Assembly: GCF_000238915.1 (NCBI RefSeq)
Contig: NZ_BAEG01000039.1
Coordinates: forward strand, 62,001 to 126,000
Direction: 5' to 3'
From: Arthrobacter globiformis NBRC 12137
Lineage (GTDB): Bacteria; Actinomycetota; Actinomycetes; Actinomycetales; Micrococcaceae
Length of the DNA: 64,000 bases
Below the pieces are notes generated by a model. That model worked only from the letters and a program-made list of their open reading frames with translations, was not told the origin of the DNA and ran no database searches. Below are positions 50,865 through 62,160 of this stretch, in pieces. How positions within the stretch are numbered: position 1 is the first letter of the stretch; every line of letters begins with the position of its first letter. The position numbers and the translations under genes were made by a program.

Positions 50865-51965
50865 ATGACTGAATCAGCTAACGGAAAGCGCCGCCTCAAC
50901 ACGGGGGACCGAACCACGGGCGAATTCCCCCATACTCTTCCCGGTGTCCGGACGGAGGTGGTCATCTTCGATAACTCTGATCAGATGGTGCAGTCGCTGG
51001 GAAGCCACGACGAGGCCCTCCGCTTCATCGAGGACCAGTTTCCGGCCGTCAGTTTCCACGTCCGCGGCAACGAACTCTCCATCAACGGACCCGCGGCCGA
51101 TGTTCCGCGGATCATGCGCCTGCTCCACGAGGTCCGGGGGCTCGTGGCCCGCGGCACCATTATTACGCCGGCAGTTCTCCAGCAGCTGGTTTCGCTGCTC
51201 CGCAGCCAGTCGCTGCAGAACCCGGTAGAGGTGCTGACGCACGACATCCTGTCCAGCCGCGGCAAAACCATCAGGCCCAAGACGCTGAACCAGAAGAACT
51301 ACGTGGACGCCATCGACGCGAACACGGTGATCTTCGGGATCGGCCCCGCCGGTACCGGCAAGACCTACCTCGCGGTGGCCAAGGCGGTGCAGGCCCTGCA
51401 GCAGAAGGAAGTCAGCCGGATCATCCTCACCCGCCCCGCCGTCGAAGCGGGCGAGCGGCTCGGCTTCCTGCCCGGCACGCTCAGCGACAAGATCGACCCG
51501 TACCTGCGCCCGCTGTACGACGCGCTGCACGACATGATGGACCCCGAGTCCATCCCCCGGCTGATGGCGGCCGGAACCATCGAAGTGGCGCCGCTGGCCT
51601 ACATGCGGGGCCGGACACTGAATGACGCCTTCATCATTCTTGACGAGGCACAGAACACCACGCCGGAACAGATGAAAATGTTCCTGACCCGCCTCGGCTT
51701 CGGCTCCAAGATGGTGGTCACCGGCGACGTCACGCAGGTGGACCTTCCGTTCGGAACCCGCTCCGGCCTGCGCATCGTCGAGGAGATCCTCACCGGAATC
51801 GACGACGTCAGCTTCTCCGTTCTGGACGCCGCCGACGTCGTCCGCCACCGCCTGGTGGGGGACATCGTCAACGCCTACAGCATCTGGGACGAAGCACAAC
51901 GCAACCGGGTCAAGCATTCCGTTCCCCGGGAACGACGGGAGAGCACGCATGAGCATCGAAGTTAA
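50865..51965 (+). CDS. PhoH-like ATPase (PhoH family)
   Basis: A 366-residue protein of the PhoH/PhoL branch. A short KH-like N-terminal part precedes the P-loop ATPase, with Walker A GPAGTGKT at 160-167, Walker B IILDEAQNT, and the sensor-like GDVTQVDLP. Family members are implicated in RNA handling and ribosome maturation with YbeY, the next gene. Its last 17 bases overlap ybeY. No ribosome site is close to the ATG. Confidence 0.95.
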   Translation: MTESANGKRRLNTGDRTTGEFPHTLPGVRTEVVIFDNSDQMVQSLGSHDEALRFIEDQFPAVSFHVRGNELSINGPAADVPRIMRLLHEVRGLVARGTIITPAVLQQLVSLLRSQSLQNPVEVLTHDILSSRGKTIRPKTLNQKNYVDAIDANTVIFGIGPAGTGKTYLAVAKAVQALQQKEVSRIILTRPAVEAGERLGFLPGTLSDKIDPYLRPLYDALHDMMDPESIPRLMAAGTIEVAPLAYMRGRTLNDAFIILDEAQNTTPEQMKMFLTRLGFGSKMVVTGDVTQVDLPFGTRSGLRIVEEILTGIDDVSFSVLDAADVVRHRLVGDIVNAYSIWDEAQRNRVKHSVPRERRESTHEHRS

Positions 51966-52422
51966 CAACGAGTCCGGCATCCAGGTGGACGAAGCCCAGC
52001 TGGTGGCGCTGGCACGCTTCATCTTCGAGCAGCTGTACATCCATCCGCAGGCGGAGCTGTCCATCCTGCTGGTAGACGAGCCGGCCATGGAAAAACTGCA
52101 CATCGAACTCATGGATGAGCCCGGAGCCACCGACGTGCTCTCCGTACCCATGGACGAGCTCACCCCGGGAACCCCGGACAAGCCGACCCCGCAGGGCATG
52201 CTTGGCGACATCGCGATCTGCCCGCAGGTGGCCGAGGTCCAGGCCCGCAACGCCGGACACTCCACGCAGGACGAGATGCTGCTCCTGACCACGCACGGAA
52301 TCCTCCACCTGCTCGGCTATGACCACGCCGAACCCGAGGAGAAGGCAGAAATGTTCGGCCTGCAGCGCGACCTGCTGACGGCATTCACCGGCAAAGAAGC
52401 ACCGGCCGAGACCACCCAGTGA
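51949..52422 (+). CDS. ybeY: Endoribonuclease YbeY
   Basis: A 157-residue single-strand RNase needed for 16S rRNA 3'-end maturation and ribosome quality control. The zinc-binding motif HGILHLLGYDH places His116, His120 and His126 as metal ligands. MDEPGATDVLSVPMDE is the other family block. It overlaps phoH at the start, and its stop overlaps the next gene's GTG by four bases, making a coupled phoH-ybeY-corC-era unit. Confidence 0.97.
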   Translation: MSIEVNNESGIQVDEAQLVALARFIFEQLYIHPQAELSILLVDEPAMEKLHIELMDEPGATDVLSVPMDELTPGTPDKPTPQGMLGDIAICPQVAEVQARNAGHSTQDEMLLLTTHGILHLLGYDHAEPEEKAEMFGLQRDLLTAFTGKEAPAETTQ

Positions 52423-53762
52423 CCTCCCTGCTCCTTGTCTGCATGGCGCTGGCGTTTCTCGGTGCCGCAGCGCTGCTGACTGCTGCCGAGGCGGCGTTCA
52501 GCTTTCTCCCGCGCCACGACGCCGAGCAGGCGGTGCAGGGGAGCCAGGGCCCGGCCCTGCGGAGGATCCTGGATCAGCCGATGACGCACATGCGTGCCCT
52601 GCGTTTCTGGCGGATCTGGTTCGAATCGGCCTCCGCCGTGGCCGTGGCTGTCCTGCTTTACAGCCTGCTGGACAGCGTCTGGCTGGCCGGCCTGGCCGCC
52701 ACAGGCATCATGGCGATTCTCGGGTTTGTGCTGGTGGGGGTCTCGCCGCGCCAGCTGGGCCGTTCGCACCCGGCGGCCGTGGCGCAGTATTCGGCGTCAC
52801 TGGTCCGGTTCCTGGCCTGGATCCTCGGACCCATCCCCGCCTGGCTGGTCCGGCTGGGCAGCTCGGTGGCCCCGGGTTCGCCCAACGGGGACGACTCCTA
52901 CTTCAGCGAGGAGGAGTTCCGCGAACTGGTTGACCGGGCCACCGAGTCGGACATGATCGAGGACAACGAGGCCGAACTCATCCAGTCCGTCTTCGAATTC
53001 GGTGACACCCTGGTCCGCGCGGTCATGGTGCCGCGGACGGACATCCTAACCATCGACGCCGGTTCGAGCCTGCACAGCGCGATGGCCCTTTTCCTGCGGT
53101 CCGGCTATTCCAGGATCCCCGTCATCGGCGAAAACACGGACCAGATCCTGGGCATCATCTACCTCAAGGATGTGGCCGCCGCGATCCACAGCATGGACCC
53201 GGAGGCCGAACCGCCCGTGGTGGATGCACTGGCCCGTGAGGTCCGTTACGTTCCGGATTCCAAGCCGGTGAGCGACCTCCTGCGGGAACTCCAGAAGGAA
53301 TCCACCCACGTGGCCATCGTCATCGACGAATACGGCGGCACCGCAGGGCTGGTGACGCTCGAGGACCTGATCGAAGAGCTCGTCGGCGAAATCGTGGATG
53401 AATACGACTCCGAGAGCGCCGCCGTCGTCGACCTGGGCGACGGCACGTACCGGGTAAGTGCCCGGATGGGGATCGACGATCTGGGCGAGCTGTTCGGCAT
53501 CGAACTGGACGACGACGAGGTGGACACCGTGGGCGGCCTGCTGGCCAAGGCCCTCGGGCGGGTCCCGATAGTGGGCAGTGCCGTGGACGTCGACGGCGTT
53601 TCGCTGCGCGCCGAGCGGCTGGAAGGCCGCCGGAACCGTGTCAGCCACATCATTGCGGGCGCCGCCCCTAAAGGCCCCGTTCCACAAAATACTGACCTTG
53701 AAGAACTTCTCGACGAGGCCGAATCAATGCAACAGGGAGTTCCACGTGAGCAAGCAGAATAA
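52419..53762 (+). CDS. CNNM/CBS/CorC-type transporter protein (hemolysin family)
   Basis: A 447-residue membrane protein. An N-terminal CNNM (DUF21) domain has three or four helices (residues 1-135). A paired CBS domain follows (VPRTDILTIDAGSSLHSAMALFLRSGYSRIPVIGENTDQILGIIYLKD ... THVAIVIDEYGGTAGLVTLEDLIEELVGEI) and then a C-terminal CorC_HlyC domain. Relatives export magnesium or sodium ions. The frame overlaps era by 17 bases. Confidence 0.94.
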   Translation: MTSLLLVCMALAFLGAAALLTAAEAAFSFLPRHDAEQAVQGSQGPALRRILDQPMTHMRALRFWRIWFESASAVAVAVLLYSLLDSVWLAGLAATGIMAILGFVLVGVSPRQLGRSHPAAVAQYSASLVRFLAWILGPIPAWLVRLGSSVAPGSPNGDDSYFSEEEFRELVDRATESDMIEDNEAELIQSVFEFGDTLVRAVMVPRTDILTIDAGSSLHSAMALFLRSGYSRIPVIGENTDQILGIIYLKDVAAAIHSMDPEAEPPVVDALAREVRYVPDSKPVSDLLRELQKESTHVAIVIDEYGGTAGLVTLEDLIEELVGEIVDEYDSESAAVVDLGDGTYRVSARMGIDDLGELFGIELDDDEVDTVGGLLAKALGRVPIVGSAVDVDGVSLRAERLEGRRNRVSHIIAGAAPKGPVPQNTDLEELLDEAESMQQGVPREQAE

Positions 53763-54705
53763 GGCCGACGGCGGCGAGCCGTTCGGCGGGTACCATGCCG
53801 GATTCGCGGTGCTGGTGGGCCGCCCCAACGCGGGCAAATCCACCCTCACCAACGCCCTGGTGGGCAAGAAGGTGGCCATCACGTCAGCCAAGCCGCAGAC
53901 CACGCGGCACACCATCCGCGGAATCGTCCACCGCGAGGACGCCCAGCTGATCCTCGTTGACACCCCGGGCCTGCACCGGCCCCGCACGCTGCTGGGCAAG
54001 CGGCTTAACGACCTCGTGGCGGACACGCTCTCAGAAGTGGACGCGATCGGGTTCTGCATCCCCGCCAACGAGAAGATCGGCCCCGGTGACAAGTTCATTG
54101 CCGCCCAGCTCGCCGCCGTCGGCCGCAAGCCGGTGATTGCCCTTGTCACCAAGGCAGACCTGGTGGACCGGCAGGCCCTGACGGAGCAGCTGCTGGCCGT
54201 CGCCGAGCTCGGCAGGGAAGTGCTGGGCGAGGACGGCTGGAAGGACATTGTTCCGGTTTCGGCTGCGGACGGGTTCCAGGTGGGCACGGTGGCGGACGTC
54301 CTGATCAGCCACATGCCGCCGTCGCCTCCGCTCTATCCGGACGGCGAGCTGACCGATGAGCCGGAGGCGGTCATGGTGGCCGAACTCATCCGGGAGGCCG
54401 CCCTGGAGGGTGTCCGCGACGAGCTGCCCCACTCACTGGCCGTGGTCGTGGAGGAAATCGTTCCGCGCGAGGGCCGGACCGAAGACAACCCGCTCCTCGA
54501 CGTCCGCGTCAACCTTTACGTGGAGCGCCCGTCGCAGAAGGCAATCATCATCGGCAAGGGCGGAAGCCGTCTGCGGGAGGTCGGCACCAACGCCCGGAAG
54601 GGCATTGAGGCGCTCTTGGGCACCCGCATCTATCTCGACCTGCACGTTAAGGTGGCCAAGGACTGGCAGCGCGACCCGAAGCAGCTGGTGAAGCTCGGGT
54701 TCTGA
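53746..54705 (+). CDS. era: GTPase Era
   Basis: A 319-residue GTPase that binds the 3' end of 16S rRNA during 30S assembly. G1 is GRPNAGKST (25-33), with TSAKPQTTRHTIRGI (G2), DTPGLH (G3) and TKADL (G4). The C-terminal KH domain has KAIIIGKGGSRLREVGTNARKGIEALLGT. GTG 53746 has AGGGAG upstream and is inside the end of the CorC-type gene; the longer frame from 53578 is a shadow. Confidence 0.97.
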   Translation: MSKQNKADGGEPFGGYHAGFAVLVGRPNAGKSTLTNALVGKKVAITSAKPQTTRHTIRGIVHREDAQLILVDTPGLHRPRTLLGKRLNDLVADTLSEVDAIGFCIPANEKIGPGDKFIAAQLAAVGRKPVIALVTKADLVDRQALTEQLLAVAELGREVLGEDGWKDIVPVSAADGFQVGTVADVLISHMPPSPPLYPDGELTDEPEAVMVAELIREAALEGVRDELPHSLAVVVEEIVPREGRTEDNPLLDVRVNLYVERPSQKAIIIGKGGSRLREVGTNARKGIEALLGTRIYLDLHVKVAKDWQRDPKQLVKLGF

Positions 54706-54832
54706 CCCGCTGCCGCCCGCAATCCGGGGCCGGCGTCTGCGCGCCGGGCCGCGAACGCTGGATTTCCGGCGTTTTCCCAGAAACGGCTACTAAAATAGGC
54801 CGGATCCCATTTTTTCGAGGAAGGTACACCCT

Positions 54833-56416
54833 GTGGTGCGACGCCGCGACAACCGCGCCCAAGGACCGGGCACTCCCGCCCGTTCCGAGCCAGCTGCCCG
54901 GCATGCCGAGGACTCCCGGCTGGGCGCTGCCCGGCACCTGAATGTGCGCCACATGCCCGCGTGGCTCAAGGTGACCACCGCCGTCGTTGCTGTGGTCCTG
55001 GCCGGCGGCCTGGCCTTTGCCGGCTACTGGTACTTCCGGCTGCAGTCCAACATCTCCACGGCGGCACTGGGCGCCGGAAGCAGCCGCACCGACACCACGG
55101 ACGACGCCACCGGCAGGCTGCAGATCCTGATCCTGGGCTCCGACACCCGCGACGGCAAGAACTCGAATTACGGCAGCACCGAGGATTCCACCGGCTACGG
55201 CAATTCCGACGTCATGATGCTGATGGACATCTCTGAGGACAACAAGCGGGTCAACGTCATCAGCTTCCCCCGCGACCTGCTGGTGGACATTCCCAAGTGC
55301 ACCGACCAGAAGACCGGCAAGCAGTACGCGGCGCGCAGCGGCATCATGATCAATGAAGCCATGAAAGAGGCCGGCATCGGCTGCGCCGTGGACACGGTCA
55401 ACAAGCTGACCGGCATGGAGGTGGACTACTTCATGATGGCCGACTTCAACGCCGTCAAGGAGCTGTCAAACGCGGTGGGCGGTGTGTCGGTCTGCATCAG
55501 CGACGCCGTCTATGACCCCGACTCGCGGCTGCGGCTGCCCAAGGGCACCTCCCAGGTGCAGGGTGAACAGGCTCTGGCGTTCCTCCGCACCCGCCACGCC
55601 TTCGGCGACGGCGGCGACCTCGGCCGCATCAAGGCGCAGCAGGGCTTCCTGTCCTCGCTGACAAGGAAGATCAAGGACGACGGCACCCTCTCCAACCCGG
55701 CGAAGCTGCTGAACATCGCCGACGTCATCACCAAGAACCTGACCGTCGACGACGGACTCTCCTCCGTACCGTCGATGATCACCATCGCCAACCGGCTGAA
55801 GACGATCGACGTCGGCAAGGTCGCCTTTGTGGCGCTGCCGACCGTCCCGGCCGCGAGCGATCCCAACCGGCTGGAAGCCGCGCAGCCGGCGTCCTCCCAG
55901 CTGTTCGCTGCCCTGCGCAAGGACATCGACCTGACGGACCCGGACGGGAAGGAAACCCCTTCACCCTCGGCGACGCCCAAACCGTCGGCCAGCTCCACTC
56001 CGACGGCCACGCCCAAGCCCACCCCGACGGCGGCGCCGTACGACAAGGCACTGCAACCCGTCACGGTGGCCAACGGAACCGGCTCAGCCACCAGGACGCA
56101 GGAAATCGTTGAGGCCGTTGTTGCCGGCGGCTTCACCCAGGTGGGGCAGCTGGAGGCCGACGCCACGGCAAAGACCATGGTGTACTACGGACCCGAGTTC
56201 GCGGACGTCGCCGCGGATGTGGCAGCCCTGTTCGGTATTCCGGCCGCCCAAGTGGCGCCGTCCTCCGGCGTTGCGGGCGTGCAGCTGTACCTCGGCAGCG
56301 ACTTCCCGTCCGGAACCAAGTACGGCAAGGCAACGGTTCCCAAGGACATCGTCAACCAGACAGCCAGCGATACCGTTTGCCAGCAGGCAAACCCGGAGCT
56401 GATCGTCCAGCAGTGA
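54833..56416 (+). CDS. LytR-CpsA-Psr family cell-wall glycopolymer ligase
   Basis: A 527-residue LCP protein. After about 45 basic/polar residues there is one membrane anchor (WLKVTTAVVAVVLAGGLAFAGYWYF). The extracellular LCP catalytic domain includes LILGSDTRDGKN, NVISFPRDLLVDIP, MMADFNAVKELSNAVGGV and LAFLRTRHAFGDGGDLGRIKAQQ, with the conserved Asp and Arg residues. A Ser/Thr/Pro-rich linker follows (residues ~375-400), then a C-terminal LytR_C domain. Such enzymes attach arabinogalactan or teichoic-acid-like polymers to peptidoglycan. The GTG start has AGGAAGG 7 bases upstream. Confidence 0.94.
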   Translation: MVRRRDNRAQGPGTPARSEPAARHAEDSRLGAARHLNVRHMPAWLKVTTAVVAVVLAGGLAFAGYWYFRLQSNISTAALGAGSSRTDTTDDATGRLQILILGSDTRDGKNSNYGSTEDSTGYGNSDVMMLMDISEDNKRVNVISFPRDLLVDIPKCTDQKTGKQYAARSGIMINEAMKEAGIGCAVDTVNKLTGMEVDYFMMADFNAVKELSNAVGGVSVCISDAVYDPDSRLRLPKGTSQVQGEQALAFLRTRHAFGDGGDLGRIKAQQGFLSSLTRKIKDDGTLSNPAKLLNIADVITKNLTVDDGLSSVPSMITIANRLKTIDVGKVAFVALPTVPAASDPNRLEAAQPASSQLFAALRKDIDLTDPDGKETPSPSATPKPSASSTPTATPKPTPTAAPYDKALQPVTVANGTGSATRTQEIVEAVVAGGFTQVGQLEADATAKTMVYYGPEFADVAADVAALFGIPAAQVAPSSGVAGVQLYLGSDFPSGTKYGKATVPKDIVNQTASDTVCQQANPELIVQQ

Positions 56417-56438
56417 ACATCCAATAACCGGACACAAA

Positions 56439-56477
56439 AAATGCCGGGCCGCCCCGAACGGGGGCGGCCCGGCATTT
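56439..56477. terminator. Bidirectional terminator between the LCP and M13 genes
   Basis: AAATGCCGGGCCGCCCC (56439-56455) and its perfect complement (56461-56477) enclose a 5-base loop. A-run on one side and TTT on the other allow termination in both directions, serving the convergent LCP (+) and metallopeptidase (-) genes. Confidence 0.9.
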
Positions 56478-56483
56478 CTGCAC

Positions 56484-58436
56484 TCACCAGATGCTGACGC
56501 GCTCCTCCGGAGGCATCCACATGCCGTCCTCCTCCGTGACACCGAACGCGGCGTGGAAGGAGTCGAGGTTCTTGGCTATGGCGTTGGTGCGGAACTCGTT
56601 GGGGGAGTGCGGATCCGTGGCGAGGCGCCGGATGGCCTCCTCGGTGCGGATCACCTGGCGCCAGCCGGCGGCCCAGGAAGCGAAGAAGCGCTGCTCACCC
56701 GTCAGCCCGTCGAGCACGGGAGGTTCCTGCCCGTCGAGGCTGAGGCGGTAGGCCTTGTGCGCAATGGTGAGTCCGCCAAGGTCGCCGATGTTTTCGCCCA
56801 GCGTGAGCTTGCCGTTGACGTTGTGCCCGGGCGCGGCATAGGGGGACAGCGCGTCGAACTGGTCCACGAGGCGTCCGGTCAGGGCTTCGAAGGCCTTGCG
56901 GTCATCCTCTGTCCACCAGTTGCGCAGCTCGCCCGTGCCGTCGAACTGTGAGCCCTGGTCATCGAAGCCATGGCCGATTTCGTGGCCGATCACCGCCCCG
57001 ATGCCGCCGTAGTTCACGGCATCATCCGCTTCGGCGGTGAAGAACGGCGGCTGCAGGATGGCTGCCGGGAAAACGACCTCGTTCAGCATCGGGTGGTAGT
57101 ACGCGTTGACGGTCTGCGGCGTCATGAGCCACTTGTTATGGTCCACCGGCTTGCCCACCTCGTCCAGGTGCCGGTCGACGTCGGCATTGTGCGCCCGTTC
57201 CACATTCCCCAGCAGGTCTGCGGGGTCGATCACCACTGCTGAGTAGTCGATCCACTCGTCGGGGAAGCCGATCTTTGCCCGGAAAGCCCCCAGTTTCTTC
57301 AGCGCTTCGGCCTTGGTGTCCTCGCCCATCCATTCCAGGGCGCTGATGCTGTCCCGGTAGGCCTCGATCAGGTTGCCCACGAGCGTCTGCATGCGGGCCT
57401 TGTGGCCCTCCGGGAAGTGCTTGGCCACGTAGATCTGGCCTACGGCCTCGCCCAGTGCTGCCTCGACGACGGCGACGCCCCGCTTCCAGCGGTCCTTGTT
57501 CCGCGGGGTGCCGCTGATGGTGGTGCCGTAGAAGGCAAAGTTCGTGTCCACGAAGGCGGAAGACAGGTAAGGGGCGGCGGAGTTGATGACCCGCAGGGCA
57601 AGCCACTCCTGCCACACCGGCAGCGACTCCGAGGCCAGCAAAGCGGCGGCGCCGGCAAAGAAGTCAGGGGTGCTGACCACAATCTCCTGCCGCTTGTCCG
57701 CGGCGACGTCGGCGGCTTCGAACCACGTGTCCAGCAGGGGGAACAGCTCGCGTGCCTCGCCGGCCGATTTCAGGTTGTAGGTCTTCTGCGGGTCACGGAG
57801 CGTGACGTTGTCCCAGTGGTGGGAGGCGAGAGCGGTCTCCAGCGCCACCACCCGGGCCGCGGCGTTTTCCGGATCGGCGACGCCGGCCAGGCCGAACATG
57901 GTGCCCACGTACTCCCGGTAGGACTGCACCACCGGGGCGAATTTCTCTTCGCGGTAATAGGACTCGTCAGGAAGCCCGAGGCCGCCCTGGCCCGTGTACA
58001 GCAGAACGCGGTCGGGGTTGCCGGCGTCGGGCGCCGGGTAGATGTAGAAAAGTCCCGAAACGTCGGCACGGAAGAGCCGGCCAGCCAGTGCCAGCAGCTC
58101 GGAAATGCTGGCTGTCGCGAAGACCTCGGCCAGACGTCCGCGGATAGGGTCAAGGCCCTTGGCCTCGATCGCTGCCTCATCCATGAAGCTGCTGTAGAGA
58201 TCGCCGATCTTCCGCTCGATGCCGCTGGCCTCGGACCCCTTGGCCGCGGCTTCCTCGATGATTTCCTTGACTGCCAGTTCGGAACCGTCGCGAAGGGCGG
58301 TGAACGTGCCTTCCAGCGGACGGTCGTCAGGGATGGTGGTGTCCTTGAGCCAGGCGCCGTTCACATGCTGGTAGAGGTCGTCCTGTGGCCTCACGCTGCG
58401 GTCGATGTTTGACAGGGCGATCCCCGAAATTGGCAC
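56484..58436 (-). CDS. M13 family zinc metallopeptidase (neprilysin/PepO-like)
   Basis: A 650-residue M13 peptidase. The zinc motif HEIGH sits near residue 484 (AVIGHEIGHGFDDQG), with the third ligand in GENIGDLGG and substrate-binding NAYYHPMLNEVVFPAAILQPPFF. The N-terminus RPQDDLYQHVNGAWL is typical of bacterial members. There is no signal peptide, so it likely degrades peptides in the cytoplasm. The GTG start has AAGGAG 5 bases upstream. It diverges from the leuA leader. Confidence 0.95.
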   Translation of the reverse strand: MPISGIALSNIDRSVRPQDDLYQHVNGAWLKDTTIPDDRPLEGTFTALRDGSELAVKEIIEEAAAKGSEASGIERKIGDLYSSFMDEAAIEAKGLDPIRGRLAEVFATASISELLALAGRLFRADVSGLFYIYPAPDAGNPDRVLLYTGQGGLGLPDESYYREEKFAPVVQSYREYVGTMFGLAGVADPENAAARVVALETALASHHWDNVTLRDPQKTYNLKSAGEARELFPLLDTWFEAADVAADKRQEIVVSTPDFFAGAAALLASESLPVWQEWLALRVINSAAPYLSSAFVDTNFAFYGTTISGTPRNKDRWKRGVAVVEAALGEAVGQIYVAKHFPEGHKARMQTLVGNLIEAYRDSISALEWMGEDTKAEALKKLGAFRAKIGFPDEWIDYSAVVIDPADLLGNVERAHNADVDRHLDEVGKPVDHNKWLMTPQTVNAYYHPMLNEVVFPAAILQPPFFTAEADDAVNYGGIGAVIGHEIGHGFDDQGSQFDGTGELRNWWTEDDRKAFEALTGRLVDQFDALSPYAAPGHNVNGKLTLGENIGDLGGLTIAHKAYRLSLDGQEPPVLDGLTGEQRFFASWAAGWRQVIRTEEAIRRLATDPHSPNEFRTNAIAKNLDSFHAAFGVTEEDGMWMPPEERVSIW

Positions 58437-58540
58437 AGGAGCTCCTTCGATGACGGGCTGCGGCCGGCACTTTCACCGGTGCAGCGTCTGCATGGTGGAC
58501 GTTGCTGGAGGTGTTGCCCCTTCATCTTACGCACCCGTGT

Positions 58541-58546
58541 TACTGT
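58541..58546 (+). promoter_or_regulatory. -10 box for the leuA leader transcript
   Basis: TACTGT fits TAnnnT and ends six bases before GTG 58553, the same distance as in front of the leuS leader. An ATG one codon earlier (58550) is also possible as leader start. Confidence 0.5.
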
Positions 58547-58549
58547 GAA

Positions 58550-58581
58550 ATGGTGCGTGCAGAACTCCTTCTTCTTAGCTG

Positions 58582-58609
<28 letters not shown>
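58550..58609 (+). CDS. Leucine leader peptide of leuA
   Basis: A 19-codon frame reading MVRAELLLLSCRGEASDAI, with four consecutive leucine codons (CTC CTT CTT CTT at 58565-58576), then TAG. From the GTG at 58553 it starts VRAELLLLS, matching MRAILLLS in front of leuS. The -10 box TACTGT ends six bases before that GTG, so translation may be leaderless. It lies 78 bases upstream of leuA and overlaps a strong hairpin. Leucine-rich leaders before leuA are known from other Actinobacteria and from enterobacteria, as attenuators that sense charged tRNA-Leu. Confidence 0.78.
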
Positions 58610-60427
<1,818 letters not shown>

Positions 60428-60435
60428 GCTTCCTG

Positions 60436-60473
60436 ACAGCTGCGCCGCCGGTCCACACCGGCGGCGCAGCTGT
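60436..60473 (+). terminator. Terminator of leuA
   Basis: A perfect 17-bp stem (60436-60452 and 60457-60473, ACAGCTGCGCCGCCGGT and complement) with a CCAC loop, followed by TTTC. It begins 8 bases after the leuA stop and separates leuA from recO. Confidence 0.87.
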
Positions 60474-60503
60474 TTCGGCGGCTGAGCTGTTTTCACGGAG
60501 TCA

Positions 60504-61268
60504 ATGGGAAGATTAAGCGTGGTCCAATCATTTGCAGCGCGCAGCTACCGCGACGACGCCGTGGTGTTGCGCACCCACAAGCTGGGCGAGGCGGACCGCA
60601 TCATCACCCTCCTGACCAAGCACCACGGCCAGGTCAGGGCGGTGGCCAAAGGGGTCCGGCGGACCACCAGCCGCTTCGGCGCCCGCCTGGAGCCCTTCAT
60701 GGTGGCAGACCTGCAGCTCGTGTCCGGCAAGACCCTCGACATCGTGACGCAGGCCGTCGCGAAGGGGGCGTACGGGGGCAACATCGCCGCCGACTACGGG
60801 CGGTATACGGTGGCCGCGGCCATGACCGAAACCGCCGAAAAGCTGACCGACGTCGACGGCGAAGCCGGAACCGCGCAGTACAACCTGCTGGTCGGTGCCC
60901 TGGCCTCGCTGAGCCGCGGGGACCACGCACCGGAGCTGATCCTGGATTCCTACCTGCTGCGGGCCCTTTCCACCGGCGGCTGGGCGCCCAGCTTCACGGA
61001 CTGCGCGCGCTGCGGCGCGCCCGGACCACACACCGCTTTCTCCGCCCCGCTGGGCGGCATGGTCTGCGGCGACTGCCGCCCGCCGGGTTCACCGGCGCCT
61101 GCGCCGGAGACCGTCTCCCTGCTGGGTGCGCTGCTCACCGGGGACTGGCCGACGGCGGATTCCTCCCTACCGCTGAACCGCAGGGAATCCGCGGGGCTGG
61201 TGGCAAGCTATCTGCAGTGGCACCTGGAGCGTGTCCTGAAATCCCTCAAACATGTGGAGCGTACCTAA
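60504..61268 (+). CDS. recO: DNA repair protein RecO
   Basis: A 254-residue mediator that loads RecA with RecR. The N-terminal OB-fold includes [39 protein letters not shown], and the zinc-type cysteines are in [10 protein letters not shown] ... GGMVCGDC. The ATG at 60504 has ACGGAG upstream; GTG 60519 with GGGAAG is an equally good start, so the first five residues are uncertain. uppS starts 3 bases after the stop. Confidence 0.95.
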   Translation: MGRLSVVQSFAARSYRDDAVVLRTHKLGEADRIITLLTKHHGQVRAVAKGVRRTTSRFGARLEPFMVADLQLVSGKTLDIVTQAVAKGAYGGNIAADYGRYTVAAAMTETAEKLTDVDGEAGTAQYNLLVGALASLSRGDHAPELILDSYLLRALSTGGWAPSFTDCARCGAPGPHTAFSAPLGGMVCGDCRPPGSPAPAPETVSLLGALLTGDWPTADSSLPLNRRESAGLVASYLQWHLERVLKSLKHVERT

Positions 61269-61270
61269 CA

Positions 61271-62107
61271 GTGTCCTTGGGAAAGAAGACCAGTCCAGCC
61301 CGGCGGCGCACCGCTCCGGTGGTGGCCCCATACCCGCACCACTCAGGCGCAGTTCCGCCGTCGATTCCGGCCGAGTTCGTGCCCCGGCACGTGGCCATTG
61401 TGATGGACGGCAACGGCAGGTGGGCCAACCAGCGCGGCCTGCCGCGGATCGAAGGCCACAAGGCAGGGGAGCCCGCCCTGCTCGACGTCGTGGCCGGCGC
61501 CATCGAACTCGGCATTGAATACGTCAGCGTGTACGCATTCTCCACGGAGAACTGGCGCCGCTCTCCCGAGGAGGTCCGCTTCCTGATGGGGTTCAACAAG
61601 GAGGTGCTGCGCAGGCAGCGCAACCAGCTCGATGAATGGGGCGTCCGGATCCGCTGGTCCGGCCGGCGTCCCCGGCTCTGGGGTTCCGTGATCCGCGAAC
61701 TCGAGGAGGCGGAGGCGTACACCGCCGGTAACAGCACCTGCACGCTGACCATGTGCGTGAACTACGGCGGTCGGGCGGAAATAGCGGACGCTGTGTCCGC
61801 CATCGCCCGGGACGTAGCCGACGGCAGGCTCAAACCCGGGGCCATCACCGAGAAGACGATCCAAAAGTACCTCGACGAGCCGGACCTACCCGACGTCGAC
61901 CTCTTCCTCCGCAGTTCCGGCGAACAGCGCCTGTCCAACTTCATGCTGTGGCAGTCGGCGTACGCGGAGTTCGTCTTCCTGGACACCCTGTGGCCCGACG
62001 TCGACCGCCGGACGCTCTGGGATGCGGTGGAGATCTATGCGCAACGGGACCGCCGTTACGGCGGGGCGGTGGACGCCGCCCAGGCCCTTGAGAACCAGGC
62101 CCTTTAA
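61271..62107 (+). CDS. uppS: Isoprenyl transferase (undecaprenyl/decaprenyl diphosphate synthase type)
   Basis: A 278-residue cis-prenyltransferase making the lipid carrier for cell-wall precursors. The catalytic Asp46 lies in [55 protein letters not shown] and the terminal RDRRYGG are family blocks. GTG 61271 is chosen because it follows the recO stop; the frame extends into recO. recO-uppS adjacency is conserved in Actinobacteria. Product length (C50 versus C55) cannot be told. Confidence 0.95.
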   Translation: MSLGKKTSPARRRTAPVVAPYPHHSGAVPPSIPAEFVPRHVAIVMDGNGRWANQRGLPRIEGHKAGEPALLDVVAGAIELGIEYVSVYAFSTENWRRSPEEVRFLMGFNKEVLRRQRNQLDEWGVRIRWSGRRPRLWGSVIRELEEAEAYTAGNSTCTLTMCVNYGGRAEIADAVSAIARDVADGRLKPGAITEKTIQKYLDEPDLPDVDLFLRSSGEQRLSNFMLWQSAYAEFVFLDTLWPDVDRRTLWDAVEIYAQRDRRYGGAVDAAQALENQAL

Positions 62108-62160
62108 AGCCGGACCCCTTAAAACCAGGCCCTCCAGGTTCCGGATACCCTGCAGCCGGT

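Noticed and set aside
62093..62133. Repeated AACCAGGCCCT around the uppS stop
   Set aside because: Two short copies 30 bases apart near the stop codon have no hairpin or flanking structure and could easily be chance or local slippage.
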